From positions 62,001 through 126,000 of the forward strand of contig JAJPHL010000036.1 in the NCBI GenBank assembly GCA_021325275.1: a stretch of DNA of 64,000 bases. The letters are read 5' to 3'. Below are positions 1-9,261 of the stretch, piece after piece. How positions within the stretch are numbered: the stretch's first letter is position 1; every line of letters starts with the position of its first letter. The translations under genes were made by a program, and so were the position numbers. The notes below the pieces were generated by a model, which was not told where the DNA came from, made no database searches, and worked only from the letters and a program-made list of their open reading frames with translations. The stretch is from Terriglobia bacterium. GTDB taxonomy: Bacteria; Acidobacteriota; Terriglobia; JAJPHL01.

Positions 1-531
1 GCGCTCTCCGGCAAAGCCGGACAGATGAATACCGTGCTTCTGCGCAGCGCCACTCTGAAAGGCGTGTTGAATCGCGTGGCCGCCGAACACGCCAACTTGG
101 TGAACGCCGCGACGCTCGCCGCGGAGCGCGGAATTTCCATCGAGGAAGTGGGCGCGCGCGGAACGGCGCACGGCGATTCCATGTGCGTCACGATTGTCAC
201 CGATGAGCGCGAATCGTCGGTGGAAGGCGGCATTTTCTTCGGCGACCGCCCGCGACTGCTGGCCGCCGACGGAATCCAAGTGGAAGCGCCGCTCGAAGGC
301 AATTTGATTTACTTCAAGAACGACGACGTGCCCGGCGTGATCGGACGCATCGGTACGCTGCTGGGCGACGAGCACGTGAACATCGCGAATTTCTCCCTTG
401 GTCGGCGGGAAACAGGTTCGCCCGCGAAAGCCGTGGCTGTGGTTCACGTCGACGGCGCGGTCCCGGAGAAAGTGCTCGAGAGTCTACGCAAGCTTCCGGC
501 CGTGCGTTATGCTCGGAGCGTTCAGGTCTAA
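1..531 (+). CDS. serA: D-3-phosphoglycerate dehydrogenase, C-terminal part (5' end outside window)
   Basis: The frame is open from base 1, so the gene begins upstream; 176 residues are visible. They match the C-terminal regulatory half of long-type phosphoglycerate dehydrogenases. First comes the allosteric substrate-binding-like domain (NLVNAATLAAERGI, then an EGGIFFGDRPRL region). An ACT domain of about 75 residues follows (NLIYFKNDDVPGVIGRIGTL, then VNIANFSLGR). The catalytic NAD domain is not in the window. In the family this enzyme makes 3-phosphohydroxypyruvate, the first step of serine synthesis, and the ACT domain usually senses L-serine. A lipocalin-like gene with a good ribosome site follows 14 bp later, so the two may be cotranscribed. 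Confidence 0.93.
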   Translation, partial: ALSGKAGQMNTVLLRSATLKGVLNRVAAEHANLVNAATLAAERGISIEEVGARGTAHGDSMCVTIVTDERESSVEGGIFFGDRPRLLAADGIQVEAPLEGNLIYFKNDDVPGVIGRIGTLLGDEHVNIANFSLGRRETGSPAKAVAVVHVDGAVPEKVLESLRKLPAVRYARSVQV

Positions 532-545
532 CTTCAGGAGGCGTC

Positions 546-1022
546 ATGCACACGCTGATCCTCGCTCTGCTTTTCGCGCCATCGGGCCCCGCGTTGACGA
601 AAGACAATTTGATCGGCACGTGGAAGCTCGTTTCCTACTGGAACGTCGCGGCGAGCGGCGAAAAGTCCGCGCCGTACGGCGAGCATCCCACGGGATTCAT
701 CACGTACACAGGTGACGGCCACATGAACGCGATCTTCACAGCCGAGGGACGCAAGCCGCTCTCCACCGGCGACCGTTTCGCCGCGGGTGAAGCGGAACGA
801 GCCAATGCGTTCACGACGCTGGTGGCCTACGCGGGGACGTACCGGATCGACGGCGACAAAGTGATCCACCACGTGGAAGTGGCATGGCTGCAAAGCTGGG
901 TCGGCACCGAGGTGGTGCGCTCGGTAAGGCTTGACGGCGACAAGATTGTGCTGCGCACGGAGTCGCGCGCGGTACGCGGTGTCCAACAAGTGGGTGAATT
1001 GACTTGGGAGCGCGTGAAGTAG
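546..1022 (+). CDS. Lipocalin-like domain protein
   Basis: 158 residues. A short hydrophobic N-terminus (MHTLILALLF) may act as a signal or anchor. The rest resembles the lipocalin-like family: an opening GTWKLVSY motif, a central GFITYTGDGHM strand, and a C-terminal strand pattern (VRSVRLDGDKIVLRTES). Proteins of this family are small beta-barrels often found next to metabolic genes; their ligand is rarely known. The start is supported by CAGGAGG at 535-541, 4 bp before the ATG. It follows serA closely and ends 2 bp from the stop of the convergent glycosidase gene, so there is no room for a conventional terminator. Function beyond the fold is unknown. Confidence 0.72.
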   Translation: MHTLILALLFAPSGPALTKDNLIGTWKLVSYWNVAASGEKSAPYGEHPTGFITYTGDGHMNAIFTAEGRKPLSTGDRFAAGEAERANAFTTLVAYAGTYRIDGDKVIHHVEVAWLQSWVGTEVVRSVRLDGDKIVLRTESRAVRGVQQVGELTWERVK

Positions 1023-1024
1023 CG

Positions 1025-3172
1025 CTATAAATCAATCGCGATCACCTCGTGATCGAGGATCGAGTCGAGCGCGACCTTCACGACCCCGCTCGCAACGATC
1101 GCCGCAGCTTCGCGATCTTTCACCAACAACCGGACATTTTTCGCACCGCGGCCATCGGGCAGTTTGATCGTTACCGTCTGCGGCGGCGACGGAAGAAACT
1201 CGCGCACCGGACCTTTCATCGTCATCGGATTGTTCAGATTCACCAAGTGAACGGTCATCGAGTTCTTCTGACGCCAGACGGTCACGTCGAGCAATCCCGG
1301 GCCGGTCACCGTTACGGGTGACTCTTCATGCGCGGCCCAGGTGACAGCGTTGCGCATGAGCAGTCCGTGATCGGGCGATAGGATTTCCCAGAACGTTCGA
1401 TCGATGTCCCACGGAAAATAGACGACACGGCTGCGTCCGTTTTCTCGCAAATGCACTTCCGGCGCCGCGTTGCCGCCGGTGCGCGGAAAAACTTCCTCCA
1501 TCGGCAAATCGGGATACGAGGGAATCAGCGTCAACGGTGCCGGAGCGTTTGGATCGAGTGAACGCGTGTGGACGCGCGACACTCCGTTGATGATGCGGCT
1601 TGTATCTTCGAGTCCCGCGAGGATTGGGTGTCGTGCGCCAAGCTGCAAATACGAATTCTGCATCCGCGCATCGACCGTTCCTCCAAACGACGCGCCAAAA
1701 AGCTCCCGCAGTCCAAAGTCCGCCCGCCGCGCTCCCCACTCGTCGTACAGCGACGTTTCGTGCGTCGCCACAACGCTGCCACCCGCCGCCGCGTATGCAG
1801 TGAGTTGCTTGCACTGCGCCTCCGAAAGCGCTGCGACGTTCGGAAGGACTAGCACGGCGAAGTGCCCAACGTTCGAGGCGTCGAGCATGTTTTCGTGCAC
1901 TGCCTCGAACGGAATGCGCGCCTCGATCAGCGCTTGATGCCATCCCAGAATGTGATCCTCCACGCGCGACTGCGGGCGATCCGCGCCGTAGTACACGCCC
2001 GTCTGCTGCGAATACACAACGCCCACGCGTGCCAGCGATTGTTCGTTGCGCAAGTATTTTTCATTGCGCGCGTGCCACACGAAAAGATCTTCCACCGGCT
2101 GAAGCCAGCGGCGGTCGTAAAGCACACCGCCGAATTTCGTGAACCACGGACGCGCGCCGTTGGCGATTCCTTCGAGCACCCACATGCGAATTTCCGCAGG
2201 ACTCTGCACGGAGTCCTTCCAGCGATACGCTTCTTCCACGCCGACACTGAAGAGTCCCGCGCACGCCTTGTGGCCGGCGACCGAGCGAAACTCCTTCGCC
2301 GATTTTCCGTTGGCCCACGGCGCGGTGGTCCCGCTGCGGGCTTGTCGATCGGCCACCAGCATCGGCGCACGCTCGCCGAGCGTCTTCATGTTGAGCTTGC
2401 TCAGCGCACCGCCGCCGCTATTCGGAATAAATCCCGCCGCCGGGTTGATTTTGCGAATCTCGGTGTCCCACAACTTCGCCAACTCGAAGAGCCGCTGCTG
2501 GCTCCACTCGTTGTGCGCGCGACGCCGCGGATCGCGCGGATCGTTGGTGCGCGGCAATTCCATTCCCGTGGCTTTCTTGAAATTCGCGACGCAATGTTCG
2601 CAGTAACACATCCCCGATCCCGACCAGCGATTGCTGAACACGCCGTCCACTTGATAGAGCGTGACGATCTCCTTGGTCACTTCCGTCATGAAGTCGAAGT
2701 TATACGGACCCAGCGCGCAGGTCACCCAAAGCTCGGGCATCACCCAGTGGCGGCGCTTCTTTCCTTCGGCGTCTACGGCGATCCAATCGGGATGCGCGTC
2801 GAAAACATCCTGGTGCGCGGCGTGCGGATCGGTGCGCGCGACGACGTTCATGCCCAGCCGCCTGCATCCGCGAACCAAGTCGCCGAATGAATCGCGATCG
2901 CCGAGCCATTGGCTGCGATAGTGAAACGGAATCTTGGTGGGATAAAACGCCACGCATCCGCCGGCGCTCAGGCAAGCGGCGTCGGAATGCGTGCGCTTGA
3001 AGTAGTCGAGCCAGAAGGCGAGATCGTACGTTCCGGGATCATTTTCTACAAGCGTCAGTTGCGCCCAGCGCATCGGGCGATCCCACCAGGCGGGCGCGGT
3101 GGACATTTGTAGGTTGAGCGCCGCGGCGGACGCCCCGAGCGCGGTGGTTGCGAGAAATTCACGACGATCCAT
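1025..3172 (-). CDS. Tat-exported glycoside hydrolase-like protein with beta-galactosidase trimerisation-type domain
   Basis: 715 residues from the ATG at 3172. The frame stays open further upstream, but that part is an antisense shadow and repeat DNA, while MDRREFLATTALGASAAA is a clear Tat signal. The body looks like a TIM-barrel family related to GH42 and alpha-L-fucosidase enzymes: a barrel of about 330 residues with a CYCEHC cysteine cluster, then a Rossmann-like segment (FAVLVLPNVAALSEAQ, YAAAGGSVVATHETSLYD) typical of beta-galactosidase trimerisation domains. A C-terminal beta domain ends the protein. It probably acts outside the cytoplasm on a plant or microbial glycan; the substrate cannot be told. 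A TAGGAT box 7 nt before the ATG suggests a leaderless start. Confidence 0.78.
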   Translation of the reverse strand: MDRREFLATTALGASAAALNLQMSTAPAWWDRPMRWAQLTLVENDPGTYDLAFWLDYFKRTHSDAACLSAGGCVAFYPTKIPFHYRSQWLGDRDSFGDLVRGCRRLGMNVVARTDPHAAHQDVFDAHPDWIAVDAEGKKRRHWVMPELWVTCALGPYNFDFMTEVTKEIVTLYQVDGVFSNRWSGSGMCYCEHCVANFKKATGMELPRTNDPRDPRRRAHNEWSQQRLFELAKLWDTEIRKINPAAGFIPNSGGGALSKLNMKTLGERAPMLVADRQARSGTTAPWANGKSAKEFRSVAGHKACAGLFSVGVEEAYRWKDSVQSPAEIRMWVLEGIANGARPWFTKFGGVLYDRRWLQPVEDLFVWHARNEKYLRNEQSLARVGVVYSQQTGVYYGADRPQSRVEDHILGWHQALIEARIPFEAVHENMLDASNVGHFAVLVLPNVAALSEAQCKQLTAYAAAGGSVVATHETSLYDEWGARRADFGLRELFGASFGGTVDARMQNSYLQLGARHPILAGLEDTSRIINGVSRVHTRSLDPNAPAPLTLIPSYPDLPMEEVFPRTGGNAAPEVHLRENGRSRVVYFPWDIDRTFWEILSPDHGLLMRNAVTWAAHEESPVTVTGPGLLDVTVWRQKNSMTVHLVNLNNPMTMKGPVREFLPSPPQTVTIKLPDGRGAKNVRLLVKDREAAAIVASGVVKVALDSILDHEVIAIDL

Positions 3173-3179
3173 AATGTCG

Positions 3180-3185
3180 ATCCTA
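3180..3185 (-). promoter_or_regulatory. -10 box (TAGGAT) of the Tat-type glycosidase
   Basis: TAGGAT on the minus strand lies 7 nt before the ATG at 3172. Transcription would start at or next to the start codon. No Shine-Dalgarno sequence is visible. Confidence 0.4.
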
Positions 3186-3209
3186 ACCGAATACGTAGTT
3201 ACTGGCGGT

Positions 3210-3297
3210 TTTCTCACCGCAGAGCCGCAGAGGCGCAGAGAAAACCAAATCGTCTCTGCGCTCCTCTGCGTCTCTGCGTCTCTGCGGTGAAGAAACC
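3210..3297. repeat. CGCAGAG-type intergenic inverted repeat
   Basis: The left arm (about 3210-3246) carries repeated CGCAGAG units and the right arm (about 3253-3297) the complementary CTCTGCG units, including GCGTCTCTGCG copies. The arms pair into a long imperfect hairpin. The element sits between two divergent genes, ending about 8 bp before the -10 box of the amidohydrolase gene, so it supplies that promoter's -35 region. A related element lies at 17119-17199. Confidence 0.8.
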
Positions 3298-3304
3298 GTT
3301 GGTG

Positions 3305-3310
3305 TAAACT
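3305..3310 (+). promoter_or_regulatory. -10 box (TAAACT) of the amidohydrolase gene
   Basis: TAAACT followed by 7 nt and the ATG at 3318. There is no ribosome site between them, so the transcript is predicted to be leaderless. Confidence 0.4.
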
Positions 3311-3317
3311 TCTCCCT

Positions 3318-4991
3318 ATGAAAACCCGTCGTCGTGAGTTTTTAGGATTGATGGCCGCCGCGCCATTCTTGAACGCCGCACCACAGGACGCCGATCTCGT
3401 GGTGTACAACGCCCGCGCCGCAACCGTCGATGCCGCAATGCCGCGCGCCGAAGCGTTCGCAGTGAAGAACGGGCGATTCATCGCCGTCGGTTCCACGCGC
3501 GACATCCGTGGACTCGCCGCGAAAGGCACGCAAATGTTCGACGCCAAGGGCATGACAATCGTCCCCGGCTTCATCGATTGCCACAATCACGCCTCGGGCG
3601 ACACGTTGCTGTATGAGGTTCTCGTCGGCAATCCGTTCGAAGTGGAATTCGTAACGATCGCCAGCATCATCGAGAAGTTACGCGCTCGCGCCGCAAAAAC
3701 ACCGCCGGGATATTGGGTGGACGGCCGCTTCTTCGACGACACCAAAGTGAAAGACAATCGCCTGCTGAACATTCACGACCTCGACCAAGTGTCGAAGGAT
3801 CATCCGGTCGCGGTCCATCATCGCGGCGGCCACACCACGTTCTACAACAGCAAGGCGTTCGAGTTAGCGCACGTGGACAAGAACACGCCCAATCCACCGG
3901 GCGGCACTTTCGATCGCGACGCGAACGGCGAGTTGACCGGCCGCGTCACCGATCGCGCCACGGCGGCGTTCCGCTTAGCGGGTCAGCGGGAAAGATTCAC
4001 GCCGGAGCAGCGGCTGGAGCGCGATCGCAACGGAGCGGCACACATCTCGAAGCAGTTTGTACGCTATGGCGTCACAAGCGTTCACCACGAAGGAGGAAAC
4101 CTGGAAGCGCTGCAACAAGTGCGAGCGCGCGGCGAGTTGTTGCATCGCGTCAGCTACGAGCCGCAGGACGCCGTGATGGAGTCGATGATTTCAGGCGGCA
4201 TCATGACGGGATTCGGCGACGAATGGATTCGCTTCGGCGCCACAAGCGAACACACCGTCGACGGATCGTTCTCGGAACGCACTATGGCGCTATCGACGCC
4301 ATATCCCGGCGTCACGCCGCCGTACAAAGGAAACATCACCACTACGCAGGACGACTTGAACAAGTGGATCGAGCGTGTGCATCGCGCGGGAATCCAAGTG
4401 AATTGTCACGCCAACGGTGATGTGGCCATCGATATGTTCCTAACGGCCGTGGAACGCGCGCAAAAACTTTTCCCGCGCGCCGACGCGCGTCCGAAGATCA
4501 CGCATTGCACGCTGATCAATGACGATCTTGTCCGGCGCATTGCAGCACTCGACGCCGTTCCCGCCGCATTCACCACATACGCCTACTACAATTCCGACAA
4601 GTTCCACTTTTACGGCGAGGAAATGATGAAGCACTGCATGGCGTATCGCACGTTTCTCGACGCCGGAGTGCATGTCGCGGCGGGATCGGACTTCGATCCT
4701 GGACCATTCGATCCGCGCATGGCGATCCAGGGAATGGTCACGCGCACGGGATGGGACGGCCAAACGTGGGGAGGAAACCAGCGCATCTCCATCGACGAAG
4801 CGCTGCGCGTGAACACGCTGAACGGCGCGTACAATTCCCACGAGGAATCGCAGAAGGGGTCGATCACCGCGGGAAAGCTGGCGGATTTTGTGGTGCTCTC
4901 GGACGACTTGTTCGCGATGCCGAAGGAAAAAATCAAAGACCTCACGATCGTGCGGACGGTGGTCGGCGGAAAGACGATGTATCAGGCTTAA
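3318..4991 (+). CDS. Metal-dependent amidohydrolase, family 3 (YtcJ-like)
   Basis: 557 residues. The N-terminus MKTRRREFLGLMAAAPFL resembles a Tat signal, so export is possible. The enzyme fold is that of YtcJ-like amidohydrolases: an N-terminal beta strip (DLVVYNARAATVDA), the metal motif DCHNHASGDT near residue 90, HRGGHTTF, a conserved HANGD, HCTLINDDLVRRI, and the late Asp in GSDFDPGPFDP. The C-terminal strip contains GSITAGKLADFVVLSDD. The family hydrolyses C-N bonds of varied substrates; which one is unknown. It is divergent from the glycosidase gene across a repeat and convergent with mutS2, with the two stop codons overlapping in TTAA. Confidence 0.86.
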   Translation: MKTRRREFLGLMAAAPFLNAAPQDADLVVYNARAATVDAAMPRAEAFAVKNGRFIAVGSTRDIRGLAAKGTQMFDAKGMTIVPGFIDCHNHASGDTLLYEVLVGNPFEVEFVTIASIIEKLRARAAKTPPGYWVDGRFFDDTKVKDNRLLNIHDLDQVSKDHPVAVHHRGGHTTFYNSKAFELAHVDKNTPNPPGGTFDRDANGELTGRVTDRATAAFRLAGQRERFTPEQRLERDRNGAAHISKQFVRYGVTSVHHEGGNLEALQQVRARGELLHRVSYEPQDAVMESMISGGIMTGFGDEWIRFGATSEHTVDGSFSERTMALSTPYPGVTPPYKGNITTTQDDLNKWIERVHRAGIQVNCHANGDVAIDMFLTAVERAQKLFPRADARPKITHCTLINDDLVRRIAALDAVPAAFTTYAYYNSDKFHFYGEEMMKHCMAYRTFLDAGVHVAAGSDFDPGPFDPRMAIQGMVTRTGWDGQTWGGNQRISIDEALRVNTLNGAYNSHEESQKGSITAGKLADFVVLSDDLFAMPKEKIKDLTIVRTVVGGKTMYQA

Positions 4992-7363
4992 ACGCGCAGT
5001 TCCACGATTGTCGCTCCGGTGCCGCCTTCGCTCTGCGGCGCGGGATAGCTTTTTTCCACGAGCGGATGTCCCTTAAACAGGTCGCCGAGCGCTTGGCGCA
5101 GAATTCCCTTGCCGTGACCGTGAACCACGCGCACGCGCGCCACGGTGCCGAGCACGGCCGTGTCCAAAAACTTGTCGACGCGCTCGCACGCTTCGTCCGC
5201 CGTGCATCCGATTACGTTGATTTCGCTTTGCAGCGACTGCGGCGCGGTAGCCGTAACATGAACATCGCCGCGCTTCGGCGCGGCGGCCGTGTCGACGGGA
5301 TCGAGATCGTGAGAAGCCGCGCGAGTTTTCAGCGCGCCCACTTCTACTTCCCACAAGTCGTCGGCGACTCTTCGCTTCACCACGCCGGGGCGGCCAAGCG
5401 CGCGGACGCGAACGGTCATCCCTTCGGAAATCTCCGCGGGTTCCGCGCGACGCGGGCCAGGCTCGGCTGTGCCAAGCTGCTCGACAACAGCGGTAGAAAA
5501 TTCCTCGCGCATTTCCTCGCGCGCCTTGAGGACGCGCTTCTCCATTTCTTTTCGAGTGGCACGATCGGCGATGTCGCGCATCGCCTTCCGGGCATCATCG
5601 TCGAGCCGCGAGATCACTATGTCTAGCGCCTTCTCGAGTCCCGCAAGGCGCGTTTTTTCCTTTTGCGCCCATTCCGCAGAGAGCCGCGCGGTTTGGTCGC
5701 GCAACTCACGCTCGCGCTGCGCCAGTTCGACGCGCAGACGATCCGTTTCATCCACACCGTCACGCAGTTTGCCAAGAAGTTGCGCAACTTCGGCGTCGCG
5801 CGATGCCAGTGCGCCGCGCGCGCGGGCCAGAATCTCCGCCGGCACGCCAAGGCGTCCGGCGATATCGAGGCCACTCGATTTTCCCGGCACGCCCATCAAC
5901 AGACGATAGGTGGGCGCGAGTGTTTGCTCGTCAAAGCCGACGGCGGCGTTCACCACGCCCGGCGTGTTCATCGCGTACGCCTTCAACGCCAGATGATGCG
6001 TCGACGCGATGACGAACGCTCCGGCATGCAGGAAATGATCGACCAACGCAACGGCCAGCGCGCCGCCTTCCTCGGGATCAGTGCCGGTGCCCACCTCGTC
6101 GAGCAGCACGAGCGATTCGTGACTCACTTCGCCGGCCATGGCGGCGATGTTGGTCATGTGCGCGGAAAACGTGCTGAGGCTCGCGGCGATCGACTGGTGA
6201 TCGCCGATGTCGGCGAGCACCTGGTCGAACATGGGAAACGCCGCTTCGCGCGCGGGCACGGGAAATCCCGCTTGCGCGGAGAGTGCGAGAAGGCCCGCGG
6301 TTTTCAGCGCGATCGTTTTGCCGCCGGTGTTCGGTCCGCTGATCACCAGCACGCGATTCGCGCGATTGAGATCGAGCGACATCGGCACGACTTTTTCTTT
6401 GCGCGCGCGCAAAACGTCTTCAAGCACCGGATGGCGAGCGTCTTTTAAAAACAAACGGCCGGCGCCGATTTCCGGGATGACGCAATCGAAGGCGTGCGCG
6501 AATCCGCCGCGCGCGAAGGCAGCGTCGATTTCAGTGACGGCCGCTAGCGCCTCGAAGATTTCGGTGGCTCGCTCGCGCAATCGCGCCGTCATTTCGCGCA
6601 GGATGCGATGGATCTCGCGCGCCTCTTCCTCGCGCAGGGCGATTAGCTCGTTGTTGCGCTCGATCGTTTCGAGCGGTTCGATGAAAACGGTTTGGCCGCT
6701 GGAGCTCGATCCGTGAATCACGCCCTCGATGCGCCGCTTCATGCCGGCTTTCACCGGAACCACAAAGCGATCGTTGCGGACGGTGACCAATTCGTCTTGC
6801 AGCGCGCCCTCACTGTGGTCGCGAAGCACACGCTCGAGCGATTCCTCGATGGCGGCGCGCTTGCGTCCCAATTCCTGGCGAATGCGATGCAGCGCGGGAC
6901 TGGCGCGATCGTCGAGCGAGCCGTCGGGCAGGATGCGCCCGGAAAGTTCGCGCAGGAGCGCGGAGAAATCGGCGGCACGCCGCGCCGATTTCGCGAGCGC
7001 CGGATACTCGTGATCGACGGCGTCGAGAATCTGGCGAAAGTCGGAGGCGCGATCGAGCAGCAAAAGTACCGCGTTGATTTCCGGCGCTTCGAGCGACGTC
7101 CCCTCGATGCGCAGATGCTCGATAAGCTGCGCGACGTCGGCGATTCCGCCGAAATCGAGACGCAACACGCCGCGCCGCGCGGCATCGGCGTCGCGCAAGT
7201 ATCGCGCCGCCTCGCCCGCCAGGCGGAACGTGTGATCGAGCCAATCGCGCGGACGACCCGGCTCCGAGCCGAGAATCTCGCGATGGCCTCCCGGCGTTCG
7301 CGCGTAGCGATCGACAATCGCGACAAGCGCGGGAAATTCCAACAGATCGAGCGACGCCTTCAT
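4988..7363 (-). CDS. mutS2: Endonuclease MutS2
   Basis: 791 residues, the usual MutS2 length. An N-terminal helical clamp is followed by the MutS-type ATPase: Walker A GPNTGGKT about residue 345 and Walker B with signature LLDEVGTGTDPEEGGALA. A coiled-coil segment (about 520-630) and a C-terminal Smr domain (VRVVHGHGKGILRQAL) complete the protein; the HGHGKG loop is the Smr nuclease signature. Family members suppress homologous recombination or act on collided ribosomes; which applies here is unknown. The ATG overlaps the selB stop by 4 bp (ATGA), indicating translational coupling in a brnA-pyrF-selB-mutS2 run. Confidence 0.96.
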   Translation of the reverse strand: MKASLDLLEFPALVAIVDRYARTPGGHREILGSEPGRPRDWLDHTFRLAGEAARYLRDADAARRGVLRLDFGGIADVAQLIEHLRIEGTSLEAPEINAVLLLLDRASDFRQILDAVDHEYPALAKSARRAADFSALLRELSGRILPDGSLDDRASPALHRIRQELGRKRAAIEESLERVLRDHSEGALQDELVTVRNDRFVVPVKAGMKRRIEGVIHGSSSSGQTVFIEPLETIERNNELIALREEEAREIHRILREMTARLRERATEIFEALAAVTEIDAAFARGGFAHAFDCVIPEIGAGRLFLKDARHPVLEDVLRARKEKVVPMSLDLNRANRVLVISGPNTGGKTIALKTAGLLALSAQAGFPVPAREAAFPMFDQVLADIGDHQSIAASLSTFSAHMTNIAAMAGEVSHESLVLLDEVGTGTDPEEGGALAVALVDHFLHAGAFVIASTHHLALKAYAMNTPGVVNAAVGFDEQTLAPTYRLLMGVPGKSSGLDIAGRLGVPAEILARARGALASRDAEVAQLLGKLRDGVDETDRLRVELAQRERELRDQTARLSAEWAQKEKTRLAGLEKALDIVISRLDDDARKAMRDIADRATRKEMEKRVLKAREEMREEFSTAVVEQLGTAEPGPRRAEPAEISEGMTVRVRALGRPGVVKRRVADDLWEVEVGALKTRAASHDLDPVDTAAAPKRGDVHVTATAPQSLQSEINVIGCTADEACERVDKFLDTAVLGTVARVRVVHGHGKGILRQALGDLFKGHPLVEKSYPAPQSEGGTGATIVELRV

Positions 7364-9249
7364 AAGATGATTCTCTCATCGCCCGCGCGGCGCGTCACGC
7401 GTTCGCGATCGAGATATTCGAGGAGCGGAATCGCGTACTTGCGGGAGACGCCGGCCAATTCCTTGAATTGTCCGACGTTGATCTTGGCATTGCGCAACTT
7501 GTGTTGCGCGAGAAGTTGCTTCAAACGATCGAGCGCGCTGTGATGGAAAACGAGGTCGGGCGTCACGCGCACCAGCACACGGTCTTTCAAGAGAAGCTGC
7601 AGAAGCTTCTGCTTGCGCGGCGCGTCCATCGGGACCGAATCGAGCACTTCTTTCATCGATGGCGCGGCGAGACCGGCGCGTTCGAAGGCGGCGGCGATGG
7701 AATTGCGCGCACTGGCTTCGGCGTCATCGAGAGTTACTTGCCGGCCGGCCTGACGCACCAGTTCGCCGGCGGATTCGAGTTTTCGCGCTTGGATCAAGCG
7801 AGCCAGAGCGGCATCAAACGCCACCGGGAGCGCCGTCGGGATGGTTCGTTCGCGCAAGTCCTCGCGAGTGATGCCGGGGACGAGCGGATTCTGCTTGTGA
7901 AAATGCTCCACTGCCTCGGTCATTGACACTAGCGCGGCGGCAAAGCGGGCGCGACTCGCGAGGACCAGCGGCTTTTCGGTAATTACTTCTGCTGTCGCTG
8001 AGACCGCGCGCAATTCCGCGTCCGACCATACAGTGCGCGCGAGCAAATCGCTTTCCTCCGATCCCAAGCGGCCTTGCGCGAGTCGAGCCGCGAGGATTTG
8101 CTCTGGCGATCCCCTCTCGAGTGTCGCGAGAAATGGCGCTAAGTCTTCCGAAGTTTTGTGTCGCACCGCAAGATTGTCGAGCACCGTGCCGCCGGCAATC
8201 GTGATCACGGGCGAGAATTGCCGAAGAATGAATTTGTCGCCTGGCAAGAGGAGCATCGGTTCGCGCAATTTGATTTGCACGAACGTATCGCTTCCTGGTG
8301 CGACACTGCGTTCGCGGCCGAGGCAAATGACTTCCGCCACGCCTTCCGCCGTACCGCTATGAAAATGCACCGGCCCGCGATTCTTCAGCGGTCGCGCGGA
8401 TTTCAACAAGTGCAGTCGCGCGTCGAATCTTTGCGTCGCGCGAAAACGTCCCGGCGGCGCGATGGTCATGCCGCGCGCGAGATGCGCGACGTCGATTCCG
8501 GCGAGATTCACCGCGGTACGTTGTCCCGCCGCGGCCCGCTCGGTGGTTTTTCCGTGCGCTTGCACGCCGCGAACGCGCGCCGTCTGCGATGTCGGATAAA
8601 TCTCAACTTCCGTTTCCTTCTCGATCGCCCCGGAGATGAGCGTTCCCGTGACCACCGTGCCGAATCCTTTGATGACGAACGCGCGATCGATCGGCAGACG
8701 AAACGGCCGCGAGGAATCGCGCGACGGTGCCGCCTCCGCGGCGCGGCGCAACGCTTCGAGAAGCTCGTCGATTCCTTGGCGAGTGATCGCACTCACGGGA
8801 ATGACCGGAGCGTTTTCAAGAAACGATCCCGCGAACAATTCCGCCGCTTCGAGCCGCGCGAGTTCCAACATGTCGGGCGCGGCCAAATCGCATTTTGTGA
8901 GCGCCACGACGCCGGAGCGCACGCCGAGCAGCCGGCAAATGTCGAAGTGCTCGCGCGTTTGCGGCTTCACGGATTCGTCGGCGGCGATGACGAACAGCAC
9001 TAAGTCGATGCCGCCTGCGCCCGCGAGCATGTTTTTGACGAATCGCTCGTGACCGGGCACATCGACGAAGTCGAGCTGCACGCCGCCGGCACCGGAATCG
9101 AGCGTGCGATGCGCGAAACCGAGATCGATCGTGATGCCGCGGCGGCGTTCTTCTTCCCAGCGATCGGGATCGGTGCCGGTGAGCGCTTTGACGAGCGAAC
9201 TTTTGCCGTGATCGATGTGTCCAGCGGTGCCGATGACGACGGTTTTCAT
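7360..9249 (-). CDS. selB: Selenocysteine-specific elongation factor SelB
   Basis: 629 residues. The N-terminus is the SelB G domain: [17 protein letters not shown] (G1), DVPGHE (G3) and TKCD (G4). Two beta-barrel domains follow ([20 protein letters not shown], then [14 protein letters not shown]). The last 200 or so residues are winged-helix modules that in characterised SelB bind the SECIS hairpin of the mRNA; the end reads [18 protein letters not shown]. SelB delivers Sec-tRNA to in-frame UGA codons. It lies 12 bp after pyrF and overlaps mutS2. The neighbouring selA and selC genes common elsewhere are absent. It fits functionally with the UGA-containing selD at 55383-56414. Confidence 0.96.
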   Translation of the reverse strand: MKTVVIGTAGHIDHGKSSLVKALTGTDPDRWEEERRRGITIDLGFAHRTLDSGAGGVQLDFVDVPGHERFVKNMLAGAGGIDLVLFVIAADESVKPQTREHFDICRLLGVRSGVVALTKCDLAAPDMLELARLEAAELFAGSFLENAPVIPVSAITRQGIDELLEALRRAAEAAPSRDSSRPFRLPIDRAFVIKGFGTVVTGTLISGAIEKETEVEIYPTSQTARVRGVQAHGKTTERAAAGQRTAVNLAGIDVAHLARGMTIAPPGRFRATQRFDARLHLLKSARPLKNRGPVHFHSGTAEGVAEVICLGRERSVAPGSDTFVQIKLREPMLLLPGDKFILRQFSPVITIAGGTVLDNLAVRHKTSEDLAPFLATLERGSPEQILAARLAQGRLGSEESDLLARTVWSDAELRAVSATAEVITEKPLVLASRARFAAALVSMTEAVEHFHKQNPLVPGITREDLRERTIPTALPVAFDAALARLIQARKLESAGELVRQAGRQVTLDDAEASARNSIAAAFERAGLAAPSMKEVLDSVPMDAPRKQKLLQLLLKDRVLVRVTPDLVFHHSALDRLKQLLAQHKLRNAKINVGQFKELAGVSRKYAIPLLEYLDRERVTRRAGDERIIL

Positions 9250-9261
9250 CGGCTCAGGGAA

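Noticed and set aside
3173-3586. N-terminal extension of the glycosidase to 853 residues.
   Set aside because: It covers the repeat and part of the opposite gene; the Tat signal at 3172 marks the real start.
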